Shown here: one piece after another, positions 1 through 5,742 of the stretch
Layout of the letters: every line of letters begins with the position of its first letter
Numbering within the stretch: position 1 is the stretch's first letter
Source: Campylobacteraceae bacterium
GTDB lineage: Bacteria > Campylobacterota > Campylobacteria > Campylobacterales > Campylobacteraceae
Assembly (NCBI GenBank): GCA_031276365.1
Contig: JAISNG010000040.1
Coordinates: 1-5,917, forward strand
Length of the DNA: 5,917 nucleotides
Reading direction: 5' to 3'
Position numbers and translations under genes: made by a program
The notes under the pieces: model-generated
What the model was told of the DNA's origin: nothing
The model's input: the letters and a program-made list of their open reading frames with translations, nothing else
Databases searched by the model: none

Positions 1-236
1 GAAAGATTGGAATCCGCCGCCGCCAAATCAATCAACAATTCAAACTGCTGGCGGATAGTCGCGCCAAATCCGCCAAGCTCTTTTGGAACTCTAAGCGCGC
101 CAAATCCAGCCGCCAAAAGCTCTTTTACTTCATCATACGCCAACTCGCGCTTGTTTTCGCGTTCCGCCGCGCTTGAGGCGATCTTCTCAAAAATCGGAGC
201 AAACCGCTCCCTTAAAACCTTGATGTCTGCGCTCAT
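1..236 (-). CDS. DszC/SfnB-like flavin monooxygenase of the acyl-CoA dehydrogenase superfamily (N-terminal part)
   Basis: Only the first 78 codons plus two bases are inside the window; the gene runs off the left edge, so its C-terminus, flavin site and catalytic residues are not seen. The start is the ATG at 236-234, preceded by AAGGAG at 247-242 with a five-base spacer. The visible protein is a helical N-terminal domain with GFGALRVPKELGGFGA at residues 44-59 and LAAADSNL at 71-78. This matches the N-terminal domain of acyl-CoA dehydrogenases, in the form used by DszC, SfnB/SfnC and related oxygenases that take reduced flavin and O2. Lying downstream of a MetQ-type importer and a DszA-type oxygenase favours S-oxygenation over fatty-acid oxidation (inference). 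The fragment has no Cys and no Met after the initiator. An ordinary acyl-CoA dehydrogenase is not excluded by this fragment alone. Confidence 0.8.
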   Translation of the reverse strand, partial: MSADIKVLRERFAPIFEKIASSAAERENKRELAYDEVKELLAAGFGALRVPKELGGFGATIRQQFELLIDLAAADSNL

Positions 237-241
237 GTAAG

Positions 242-247
242 CTCCTT
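242..247 (-). promoter_or_regulatory. Ribosome binding site of the DszC-like gene
   Basis: AAGGAG on the minus strand, five bases before the ATG at 236. It fixes the start of the edge-truncated gene. It lies in the longest gap of the operon (237-293, 57 bases, AT-rich), where no convincing promoter or terminator is visible. Confidence 0.8.
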
Positions 248-293
248 TTAAATTATTTATTTGCTTTTTAACGTTTAAAATATGCAGCCACAA

Positions 294-1634
294 TCAATCC
301 CTTGCCGAAAACTTTTCAACAGGTTTGAAACGGGCTATCAAATTGCCAAAACTCTCACCCGCATCCTGTTCTATATAACGCTCAATCGCCTCTCTTGTTT
401 GCAGATTTAAAACAAGCGACGGTTCAGACTGAAAACGGAAAAAAGCCGATGCTGCGCGCTCGCTTACCGCCGATGCAGGAAATAACGCTTCCAAATGGGC
501 GGCATATTTCGGGTCGCCCAAAAAGAGTCTTGTAGCCTCTGTCGCGCCATGTCCGTGCTTTTTCCAGTGCGCGTCAAACTGCGCTTCTATCCATTTCGCA
601 TCAAATTCACCCTTGTGTTCTTTTGCCGCTTTCACCAGTGCAGCAACTTGGATAGAGACATTTTGCGCACCCTGTCCTGCAATCGGGTCAAAGATAATCG
701 CGCTGTCGCCGATAGCGGCAACCGCCCTGCCGCTTTTGGTAAAACCGACTGCCTTGCGTACATGCGGTGTAACCGCGCCTTTTAGCCACGAATGCGAATC
801 ACTCTTTATGGTTTTAAGTTTCGCAACCTCTTTGACATCTTCGGGAAAATAATCGCGGATAATTTCATTGAAAATCCTTAATGCCGATTCGGCATCACTC
901 GCTTCGTCAAAGCGTTTTTGCCAGTCGGTATTTGGCTTGGCAAATCCCAAAATACTCCAGCTATGACCGATATCCTTATGCAAAATCGGACCCAAAAATA
1001 TCTCGCCGTATGGATCATTTCCGAAAAAAAGATTGTGCTTCCAGCCGACTTTGCTTCGGTAGTCAAATGTCTTCTTGTCATATGGTAATCCTTCCACATT
1101 GACCGTCAAAAGATATCTTTGCGGTTCGGTGTAAACAGTGCGGCTTTTATCTATCTCAAACAAATCAATAAGTCCGCCTTTGCCTGTGCCTACAAGTGTC
1201 AAATCGTTCTGTTTTGCAATCTCATCAAGTCGGTCAATATCAATCTCCTCAACCCTGAATGTACCGCCGCGTTCAAGAAACCGTCCTATTCTATCATCTG
1301 CTCTAAGCCGCGAATCAACCGCCTGCGCCCTGAAATAACGAAAGTCAAAATCAAACGATAAAAGCGGCGTTTTGTCGGGATTGTATGCCCTCACCGAAAA
1401 GCCGTCAGTATAACTGTCCTCACCATATATATCCTCGATAATTTCCGCATCCGTCTCTAATGAAGGTTTGCCAAAATATATCGCCGTACCTGTAGCGGGA
1501 ACGCCATCGCGCAAAGTTTTTCTATCTTTGTCGCTGTAAAGCGTTACGTCAAATCCTGCATTTAATAACCCCAACGCTACACTTGAGCCTGCTATGCCTG
1601 CGCCTATTACCGCAGCTTTTCTTTTTTCAGCCAT
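294..1634 (-). CDS. StyA-like FAD-dependent monooxygenase (styrene/indole monooxygenase family)
   Basis: A 446-residue protein, slightly longer than typical StyA (about 415). The N-terminal Rossmann fold carries VIGAGIAG (residues 9-16, GxGxxG) followed by VTLYSD (30-35), a strand ending like that of StyA. Residues 105-124 (region of AVDSRL and FLERGG), LVGTGKGGL (147-155) and TEPQRY (169-174) line up with the StyA core. IGDSAIIFDPIAGQGAQN (308-325) is the second FAD motif, containing the GD that contacts the flavin ribityl chain. Known StyA proteins epoxidise styrene or indole and can sulfoxidise thioethers, using FADH2 from the reductase StyB. No reductase is encoded in the window. Start: ATG with AAGGAG six bases upstream, overlapping the preceding small gene by eight bases, which suggests translational coupling. 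The protein has no cysteine and no methionine except the initiator. Family is fairly certain; a thioether or other sulfur compound as substrate is inferred from context. Confidence 0.85.
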   Translation of the reverse strand: MAEKRKAAVIGAGIAGSSVALGLLNAGFDVTLYSDKDRKTLRDGVPATGTAIYFGKPSLETDAEIIEDIYGEDSYTDGFSVRAYNPDKTPLLSFDFDFRYFRAQAVDSRLRADDRIGRFLERGGTFRVEEIDIDRLDEIAKQNDLTLVGTGKGGLIDLFEIDKSRTVYTEPQRYLLTVNVEGLPYDKKTFDYRSKVGWKHNLFFGNDPYGEIFLGPILHKDIGHSWSILGFAKPNTDWQKRFDEASDAESALRIFNEIIRDYFPEDVKEVAKLKTIKSDSHSWLKGAVTPHVRKAVGFTKSGRAVAAIGDSAIIFDPIAGQGAQNVSIQVAALVKAAKEHKGEFDAKWIEAQFDAHWKKHGHGATEATRLFLGDPKYAAHLEALFPASAVSERAASAFFRFQSEPSLVLNLQTREAIERYIEQDAGESFGNLIARFKPVEKFSARD

Positions 1635-1824
1635 GTTTTACTCCTTTTAGTATTGTAAATATCTGTAAGATGTCTCTTTTGCCAAAACTCGTATCAAAAA
1701 CTTTTGCACCTTTTAACCGTCTTTGTCTTTTTAACTCTCTTGTTCTCTCTTTTTTGTCTGCTGCGGCAAATTTTGCTATCACAGCCAAAATAGCTTCTGT
1801 CTGCTCCGCACTGATATTTCTCAT
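1627..1824 (-). CDS. Small basic protein of unknown function (65 aa)
   Basis: I do not recognise this protein. It probably is a real gene: it has a well-placed TAGGAG six bases before its ATG, starts nine bases after the second MetQ gene, and its stop overlaps the start of the StyA-like gene by eight bases. It has 16 Lys/Arg against 7 Asp/Glu. Residues 5-37 look like one long helix: a mildly hydrophobic segment (AILAVIAKFAAA, 11-22), then a strongly charged stretch rich in K, R and E (24-38). A less regular C-terminal part follows (GAKVFDTSFGKRD, 39-51). There is no signal peptide, Cys pair or clear DNA-binding motif. Arginine is almost all AGA (six of seven) and leucine often TTA, which is more AT-biased than its neighbours. 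Met occurs only at the start and Cys is absent, as in the neighbours. It could be an accessory subunit of an oxygenase, a regulator, or mainly a coupling peptide; none is shown. Confidence 0.6.
   Translation of the reverse strand: MRNISAEQTEAILAVIAKFAAADKKERTRELKRQRRLKGAKVFDTSFGKRDILQIFTILKGVKHG
1641..1646 (-). promoter_or_regulatory. Ribosome binding site of the StyA-like gene, inside the upstream small ORF
   Basis: AAGGAG on the minus strand, six bases before the ATG at 1634. It lies within the last codons of the 65-residue ORF, so ribosomes finishing that ORF pass over it. This supports coupled translation and the choice of start. Confidence 0.75.
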
Positions 1825-1830
1825 ACTAAA

Positions 1831-1836
1831 CTCCTA
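1831..1836 (-). promoter_or_regulatory. Ribosome binding site of the small ORF, containing the stop codon of the second MetQ gene
   Basis: TAGGAG on the minus strand, six bases before the ATG at 1824. Its first three bases are the TAG stop codon of the upstream binding-protein gene. A ribosome terminating there sits on the initiation signal of the next gene, so translation of the two is probably linked. Confidence 0.7.
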
Positions 1837-2715
1837 ATAATCCGAAACTGCCGTTAAGCTATCCTTCACAAGAGGGTCGTCCGTAGTTTTTAAATACTCT
1901 TGTACTCTTGGGTCGGCAAATACCTTTTGAAGCTTTTTTATCTGCGGGTCGTTCAAAAACTTCGTTCCCACGACAAACTGCGCAGCAAAAGTTCTTGGAG
2001 GCGGTGGAAAAAATATCCCTTTTTCACGCGGAATTTTGCCCGCATCAAAATTGCCTATAAATCCCAATGCCGCATCAACAGAATCCAGCACGCGCGGCAG
2101 AGTCAAAAAGTCAAGTTCTTTAAACTCAAAATTTCGCGGATTTTTAACAATATCGCGCAGTGTCGCTGTTCTTGGCTCAACGTTTGGATTTAGTTCGACA
2201 AGTCCTTCGCGCGCCAAAAGCCAAAGCGCCTGTCCTTGATTGCCTATATCCGCAGGAATAGCTATCACCGCGCCATTTGGAAGTTCGTCTATACTCTTAT
2301 GTTTATCTGAATATACGCCGAAATTCCACTGAAAAACAGGAAAAAGCGATGTCAGTCCAAATCCATTCGCCTCAACAACCTGCCTCAAATACCACTCATG
2401 CTGATAGATAGTTGCGGCATATTCTCCATCGGCAACTGCGCCATTTGCGATAATGGGGTCTTGTATGCCAACAGGTTCTATCTTGATACCGTAATCAGGC
2501 GCAATATTTTCAGCTATAAACTTCAAAAGACGCTCTTCACCAGCTTCCGCAGGCTCATAGTGAACCTTTAACGTATCACCGAAAACAATAGTGTCGGACT
2601 TTTGGGATTTGAAATACAAAAATGCTCCAAGCGCCGCCGCTACCACAATGACCAAAGCAATCCATACGGTTTTGCTTTTGTTTTTTATATTGAAATTTTT
2701 ATCTGTCTTTGACAT
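1834..2715 (-). CDS. metQ: MetQ/NlpA-family substrate-binding protein, membrane-anchored (second copy)
   Basis: A 293-residue extracytoplasmic binding protein of the MetQ/NlpA family, expected to deliver ligand to the MetN-MetI transporter. A basic N-terminus (K11, K13, K15) leads into one hydrophobic helix at about residues 17-36, followed by FGDTLKV (45-51), where the mature domain begins. There is no cysteine, so it cannot be a lipoprotein like classical MetQ; an uncleaved membrane anchor is the simplest reading. TIYQHEW (102-108) matches the family's ligand-site QH segment. NQGQALWLL (159-167) sits where methionine-binding MetQ proteins usually have an Arg (GRALLLL), here Gln. By hand count it is about 68% identical, without gaps, to the other copy at 4153-5034. 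The only methionine is the initiator. Start: ATG with TAGGAG five bases upstream. It lies between two oxygenase genes, so it may bind a related but distinct compound. The symbol denotes the family; methionine as ligand is doubtful. Confidence 0.85.
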   Translation of the reverse strand: MSKTDKNFNIKNKSKTVWIALVIVVAAALGAFLYFKSQKSDTIVFGDTLKVHYEPAEAGEERLLKFIAENIAPDYGIKIEPVGIQDPIIANGAVADGEYAATIYQHEWYLRQVVEANGFGLTSLFPVFQWNFGVYSDKHKSIDELPNGAVIAIPADIGNQGQALWLLAREGLVELNPNVEPRTATLRDIVKNPRNFEFKELDFLTLPRVLDSVDAALGFIGNFDAGKIPREKGIFFPPPPRTFAAQFVVGTKFLNDPQIKKLQKVFADPRVQEYLKTTDDPLVKDSLTAVSDY

Positions 2716-2743
2716 TTTTACTCCTAATAACAGGCTTTCTCGC

Positions 2744-4129
2744 CTATTTGTTTGCTTTCTCTTTTTTTATCTTTTCAATATCGCGGTAACGCGCCGCAGG
2801 GTGATTTTCAGGCAAATAGCGATGACCGAAAATCTTTTCACGCAATGTGCCGTCATTGTATGACGTCGGATATACGCCGCGTTTTTGAAGTTCTGGGACA
2901 AGGTACTTGATGACATCTTCAAACGTCTCATGCGACACGGCATAAGCGATATTAAAACCGTCCACATCTGTGTATTCAACCCACTCTTGCAGCTGGTCGG
3001 CAACCGTTTTGGCAGAACCAACAAACAGCGGTCCCATACCGCCTATGCCAACCCATTCAGCCAAATCATTCGGCGTCCAATCCTTCTCGCCGTTTGTCAA
3101 ATCCTCAATAACAGAGACAGCGGCATTGGTATCCTCTTTTTTGAGCGTCTCGTCAGGCTTGTACGCACCAAGATTGATTCCGCTCCAGCCAGATATCAAA
3201 GACAAAGCGCCGTCATATGAAACATATTTTTTATACTCCTCATGTTTTGCTTTTGCCTTTTCGTCCGTTTCATCTACGATGATGGTTATCAACGCCAGCA
3301 CAAGTAATTTTTCAGGGTCGCGTCCGTTTTCGGCGGCTTGTCTGCGAATGTCCGCAACATACTCTTTAACCACTTTTTTACCTGGTGTAGCAACAAATAC
3401 AAGCTCTGCATGTTTTGATGCAAATTTCCTGCCAGCTTTGGAAGTTCCAGCCTGAAACAAAACAGGCGTTCTTTGCGGCGAAGGCTCTGTTAAACCAATG
3501 CCAGGAACTTCAAAATATTTACCTTTATGTCCTATCTCATGAACTTTATTTGGGTCGGCAAAAATGCGCTTTTCTCTATCGCGAACCACAGCGCCGTCTT
3601 CCCAGCTGCCCTCAAGCAGTTTATATATGACTTCCAGATACTCTTCGGCAACTTCATATCGGTCATCGTGGCGGTCTAAGCCGTTGTAGCCGATATTTTT
3701 TGCACCGCTTTCAAGATATGAAGTTACTATATTCCAGCCGACGCGTCCTTTTGTGTAGTGGTCGGCTGTGGCTATGCGGCGCGCAAAAGTATATGGGTGT
3801 TCAAAAGAGGTTGATGATGTGATACCGATACCAACATGTTTTGTCGCTTGCGCAACGGGTCCTGCTATTTGCAAAGGGTCATTGACAGGAATCTGCGCGC
3901 CGCTTTTGATTGCCGCACGCGCATCATTGTTATATACATCGTAATATCCGATAACATCTGCGATAAAAATCGCTGCAAAATAGCCTTTTTCTAATGTTTT
4001 TGCCAAATCCGTCCAGTATTCCAAATCCTTATACTGCCACGACCTGTCCCTCGGATGCGCCCAAAGTCCTGGTGCTTGATGTCCCGCGCAATTCATCTCA
4101 AATGCGTTAAAGAAAAATTTTTTACCCAC
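2744..4129 (-). CDS. FMN-dependent monooxygenase, NtaA/SnaA/DszA group (luciferase-like fold)
   Basis: A 461-residue full-length member of the NtaA/SnaA/DszA group of bacterial luciferase-like TIM-barrel enzymes, which use FMNH2 and O2 supplied by a separate flavin reductase. Group hallmarks run in order: FIADVIGYYDVY (55-66), NDPLQIAGPVA (83-93), ITSSTSFEHPYTFAR (103-117), GRVGWNIVTS (128-137), FQAGTSKAG (225-233, phosphate-binding loop), GPLFVGSAKTVADQL (366-380), DGFNI (390-394) and the C-terminal PELQKRGVYPTSYNDGTLRE (412-431). DszA cleaves the C-S bond of dibenzothiophene sulfone; other members act on chelators such as nitrilotriacetate. The MetQ genes on both sides and the DszC-like gene downstream favour an organosulfur substrate (inference). 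The start codon is GTG at 4129-4127, supported by AAGGAG at 4141-4136; the next in-frame ATG (residue 12) would cut the conserved N-terminal strand. Sulfur residues are few: Met at 1, 12 and 365, and Cys14. Confidence 0.9.
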   Translation of the reverse strand: MGKKFFFNAFEMNCAGHQAPGLWAHPRDRSWQYKDLEYWTDLAKTLEKGYFAAIFIADVIGYYDVYNNDARAAIKSGAQIPVNDPLQIAGPVAQATKHVGIGITSSTSFEHPYTFARRIATADHYTKGRVGWNIVTSYLESGAKNIGYNGLDRHDDRYEVAEEYLEVIYKLLEGSWEDGAVVRDREKRIFADPNKVHEIGHKGKYFEVPGIGLTEPSPQRTPVLFQAGTSKAGRKFASKHAELVFVATPGKKVVKEYVADIRRQAAENGRDPEKLLVLALITIIVDETDEKAKAKHEEYKKYVSYDGALSLISGWSGINLGAYKPDETLKKEDTNAAVSVIEDLTNGEKDWTPNDLAEWVGIGGMGPLFVGSAKTVADQLQEWVEYTDVDGFNIAYAVSHETFEDVIKYLVPELQKRGVYPTSYNDGTLREKIFGHRYLPENHPAARYRDIEKIKKEKANK

Positions 4130-4135
4130 AATGCG

Positions 4136-4141
4136 CTCCTT
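4136..4141 (-). promoter_or_regulatory. Ribosome binding site that selects a GTG start for the FMN monooxygenase
   Basis: AAGGAG on the minus strand, six bases before GTG at 4129. It lies in the 23-base gap after the first MetQ gene. No ATG is correctly spaced from it, so the GTG is the start it serves. Confidence 0.75.
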
Positions 4142-4152
4142 TTTATAAACCT

Positions 4153-5034
4153 TTAATTATCGGAAACAGGCGTCAAAACGCCGGCAACCAATGGGTCGTC
4201 CGTCGTTGCAAGATACTCTTGTATTCTTGGGTCAGCAAACGCATCATGGAGTTTTTTAATCTGTGGGTCATTTAAAAATTTCGTCCCTATAACCAGACGC
4301 GAAGCAAATGTTTTAGGCGCTTTTGGAAAAAGTATGACTTTATCTCTTGAGATTTTTCCCGCATCAAACTGCGAAATATAACCTATAGCCGCATCAACAG
4401 AGTCCAGCACGCGCGGCAAAGTCAACAAGTCAAGCTCCTTAAACTCAAATCCGCGCGGATTTTCAACGATATCGCGTATTTTGGCGATTCTTGGTTCAAT
4501 ATTGGGATTTAATTTTATCAACCCCTCACGCTGCAAAAGCCAAAGTGCCTGTCCTTGATTTGCGCCATCCACGGGAATAACCACTACAGCGCCGCTTGGG
4601 AGTTCGTCTATACTTTTATATTTGTCCGAATAGATGCCAAATCCCCATTGAAATACCTCCACCGTAGGCGTTAATTCAAAACCGTTGGCATCCACTACCT
4701 GCTTTAGCCACCATTGATGCTGATATATAGTCGCGGCATATTGTCCGTCAGCTACAGCGCGGTCAGCTTGTACAGGGTCTTGCAGTCCCACGGCTTCTAT
4801 CTTGATGTCGTAATCAGGTGCGATATTTTTCGCAACAAACTTTATGATGCTCTCCTCGCCCGCCATTGCAGGCTCAAAATGCACCTTCAGAGTATCCCCA
4901 AAAACAACAGTTTCCGAACTTTGAGACTTAAAATAAAAAAATATGCCTGCTATCACAGCAAGCACAACTACGCCTGAAATAACCCATGCAAATTTGCTTC
5001 TCTTTTTCAGCTGAAAATTCACATCTTTTGACAT
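4153..5034 (-). CDS. metQ: MetQ/NlpA-family substrate-binding protein, membrane-anchored (first copy)
   Basis: A 293-residue MetQ/NlpA-family binding protein encoded 21 bases after the MetI gene, so the likely primary partner of that permease. The N-terminus has KKRSK (10-14), then a hydrophobic helix at about 15-35 without a cysteine, then FGDTLKV (45-51). The basic side lies inside, placing the binding domain outside the membrane and tethered by the helix rather than by lipid. TIYQHQWWL (102-110) is the family's QH segment. NQGQALWLLQ (159-168) has Gln where methionine binders usually have Arg. At residue 222 it has Gln (ISQFDAG, 220-226), whereas the second copy has Asn (IGNFDAG), as do typical MetQ proteins. 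It has only two methionines (1 and 57) and no cysteine. The upstream ribosome site is the weaker AAGGAAG at 5045-5039. The family is clear. The ligand could be a methionine derivative or another organosulfur compound; I cannot decide. Confidence 0.87.
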   Translation of the reverse strand: MSKDVNFQLKKRSKFAWVISGVVVLAVIAGIFFYFKSQSSETVVFGDTLKVHFEPAMAGEESIIKFVAKNIAPDYDIKIEAVGLQDPVQADRAVADGQYAATIYQHQWWLKQVVDANGFELTPTVEVFQWGFGIYSDKYKSIDELPSGAVVVIPVDGANQGQALWLLQREGLIKLNPNIEPRIAKIRDIVENPRGFEFKELDLLTLPRVLDSVDAAIGYISQFDAGKISRDKVILFPKAPKTFASRLVIGTKFLNDPQIKKLHDAFADPRIQEYLATTDDPLVAGVLTPVSDN

Positions 5035-5055
5035 CTTACTTCCTTTTTTAAAAAT

Positions 5056-5742
5056 TTAATGACTTGTTAAACGGACAAGACGGTCGCCTATCCATTGAAC
5101 GATTTGAATGCTTACAATTAAAATGATAATGGTTGAAATCATAATATTATGGTCAAACCTCTGATATCCGTAAACAACGGCAAGATAACCTATGCCTCCC
5201 GCGCCTATCGTGCCTGCAATCGCCGAATACTCTATCATGGAGATTGTATTTAGCGTAATGGCGGCTATGATACCGGGCAACGCTTCGCTTAATTGTGCGC
5301 GCGTGATAATCTGCAAAAAAGAGCCGCAAGAGACGAGTCCAACGGCGTTAACTTCACGCGGTAAGTCGCGCAAGGCATTTTCAACCAGACGCGCAAAAAA
5401 CGGCGTGCCTGCTATGACCATTGGCACAACGGCAGCGCGAATGCCTATCGTCGTTCCCGTTATATATTTGGTAAAAGGGATAATAGCCGCCATCAAAACC
5501 AAAAACGGCAGTGAACGCCCTATATTTACAAACCAGCTAAGCACCCCGTTGAACCGCCGATGCGGAAAAAGTCCGTATGCAGAAGTGTTGAACAGCAAAA
5601 CCCCCGTTACTCCGCCTATCAATATGACCAATATCATCACGATACCCACCATTGTAACCGTTTCAAGATATGCGGGAATGAGCAGCGTATGCACCTGCGA
5701 CCACGGAGTGTCGTTTCCTAATATCGTTGCTTTAACGCTCAT
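5056..5742 (-). CDS. metI: MetI-type ABC transporter permease
   Basis: A 228-residue inner-membrane permease, close to the usual 217-230 of MetI, expected to form a homodimeric channel with the MetN ATPase. Five hydrophobic segments are visible at about residues 24-50, 68-90, 100-118, 154-178 and 198-218. Family signatures are LETVTMVG (26-33), GRSLPF (75-80), IAGTPFFARLVENALRDLP (110-128), EALPGIIAAITLNTISMIEYS (from 153), AGTIGAGGIGYLA (176-188) and YGYQRFD (191-197). The cytoplasmic coupling loop reads NAVGLVSCGS (132-141), where many MetI proteins have an EAA-like sequence ending in MG; the glycine is kept but the Glu is not. Its ATG overlaps the stop of the upstream ATPase gene (ATGA), and GGGGAGG at 5757-5751 provides the ribosome site. 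Seven methionines and one cysteine make it the only gene product here with ordinary sulfur content. Substrate cannot be assigned from the permease. Confidence 0.92.
   Translation of the reverse strand: MSVKATILGNDTPWSQVHTLLIPAYLETVTMVGIVMILVILIGGVTGVLLFNTSAYGLFPHRRFNGVLSWFVNIGRSLPFLVLMAAIIPFTKYITGTTIGIRAAVVPMVIAGTPFFARLVENALRDLPREVNAVGLVSCGSFLQIITRAQLSEALPGIIAAITLNTISMIEYSAIAGTIGAGGIGYLAVVYGYQRFDHNIMISTIIILIVSIQIVQWIGDRLVRLTSH

Noticed and set aside
7..240. Plus-strand reading frame of 77 codons at the left edge.
   Set aside because: It lies opposite the DszC-like gene, whose minus-strand translation shows a recognisable acyl-CoA dehydrogenase-type N-terminus and a good ribosome site. The plus-strand product is low-complexity and Ser/Asn-rich.
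265..280. AT-rich near-palindrome centred on AACGTT, with one mismatched pair, in the gap before the DszC-like gene.
   Set aside because: Too short and AT-rich to separate from chance. It has no GC stem plus U-run, so it is not a terminator, and I know no operator of this form.
237..293. Possible internal promoter in the longest intergenic gap (TTGTGG, 17 bases, then TAAAAA on the minus strand).
   Set aside because: Both boxes match the sigma-70 consensus weakly, and AT-rich gaps give such matches often.
2970..3455. Plus-strand reading frame of 161 codons inside the FMN monooxygenase gene.
   Set aside because: It is antisense to a clear full-length family member, has no convincing ribosome site and no recognisable domain.
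2744..4129. Annotating the FMN monooxygenase specifically as dibenzothiophene-sulfone (DszA) or nitrilotriacetate (NtaA) monooxygenase.
   Set aside because: The family covers many substrates and no substrate-defining residue can be read here, so only the group is named.
5035..5055. AT-rich run between the MetI and first MetQ genes considered as a terminator.
   Set aside because: No GC-containing stem is present. The run contains the ribosome site of the MetQ gene, so transcription most likely continues.
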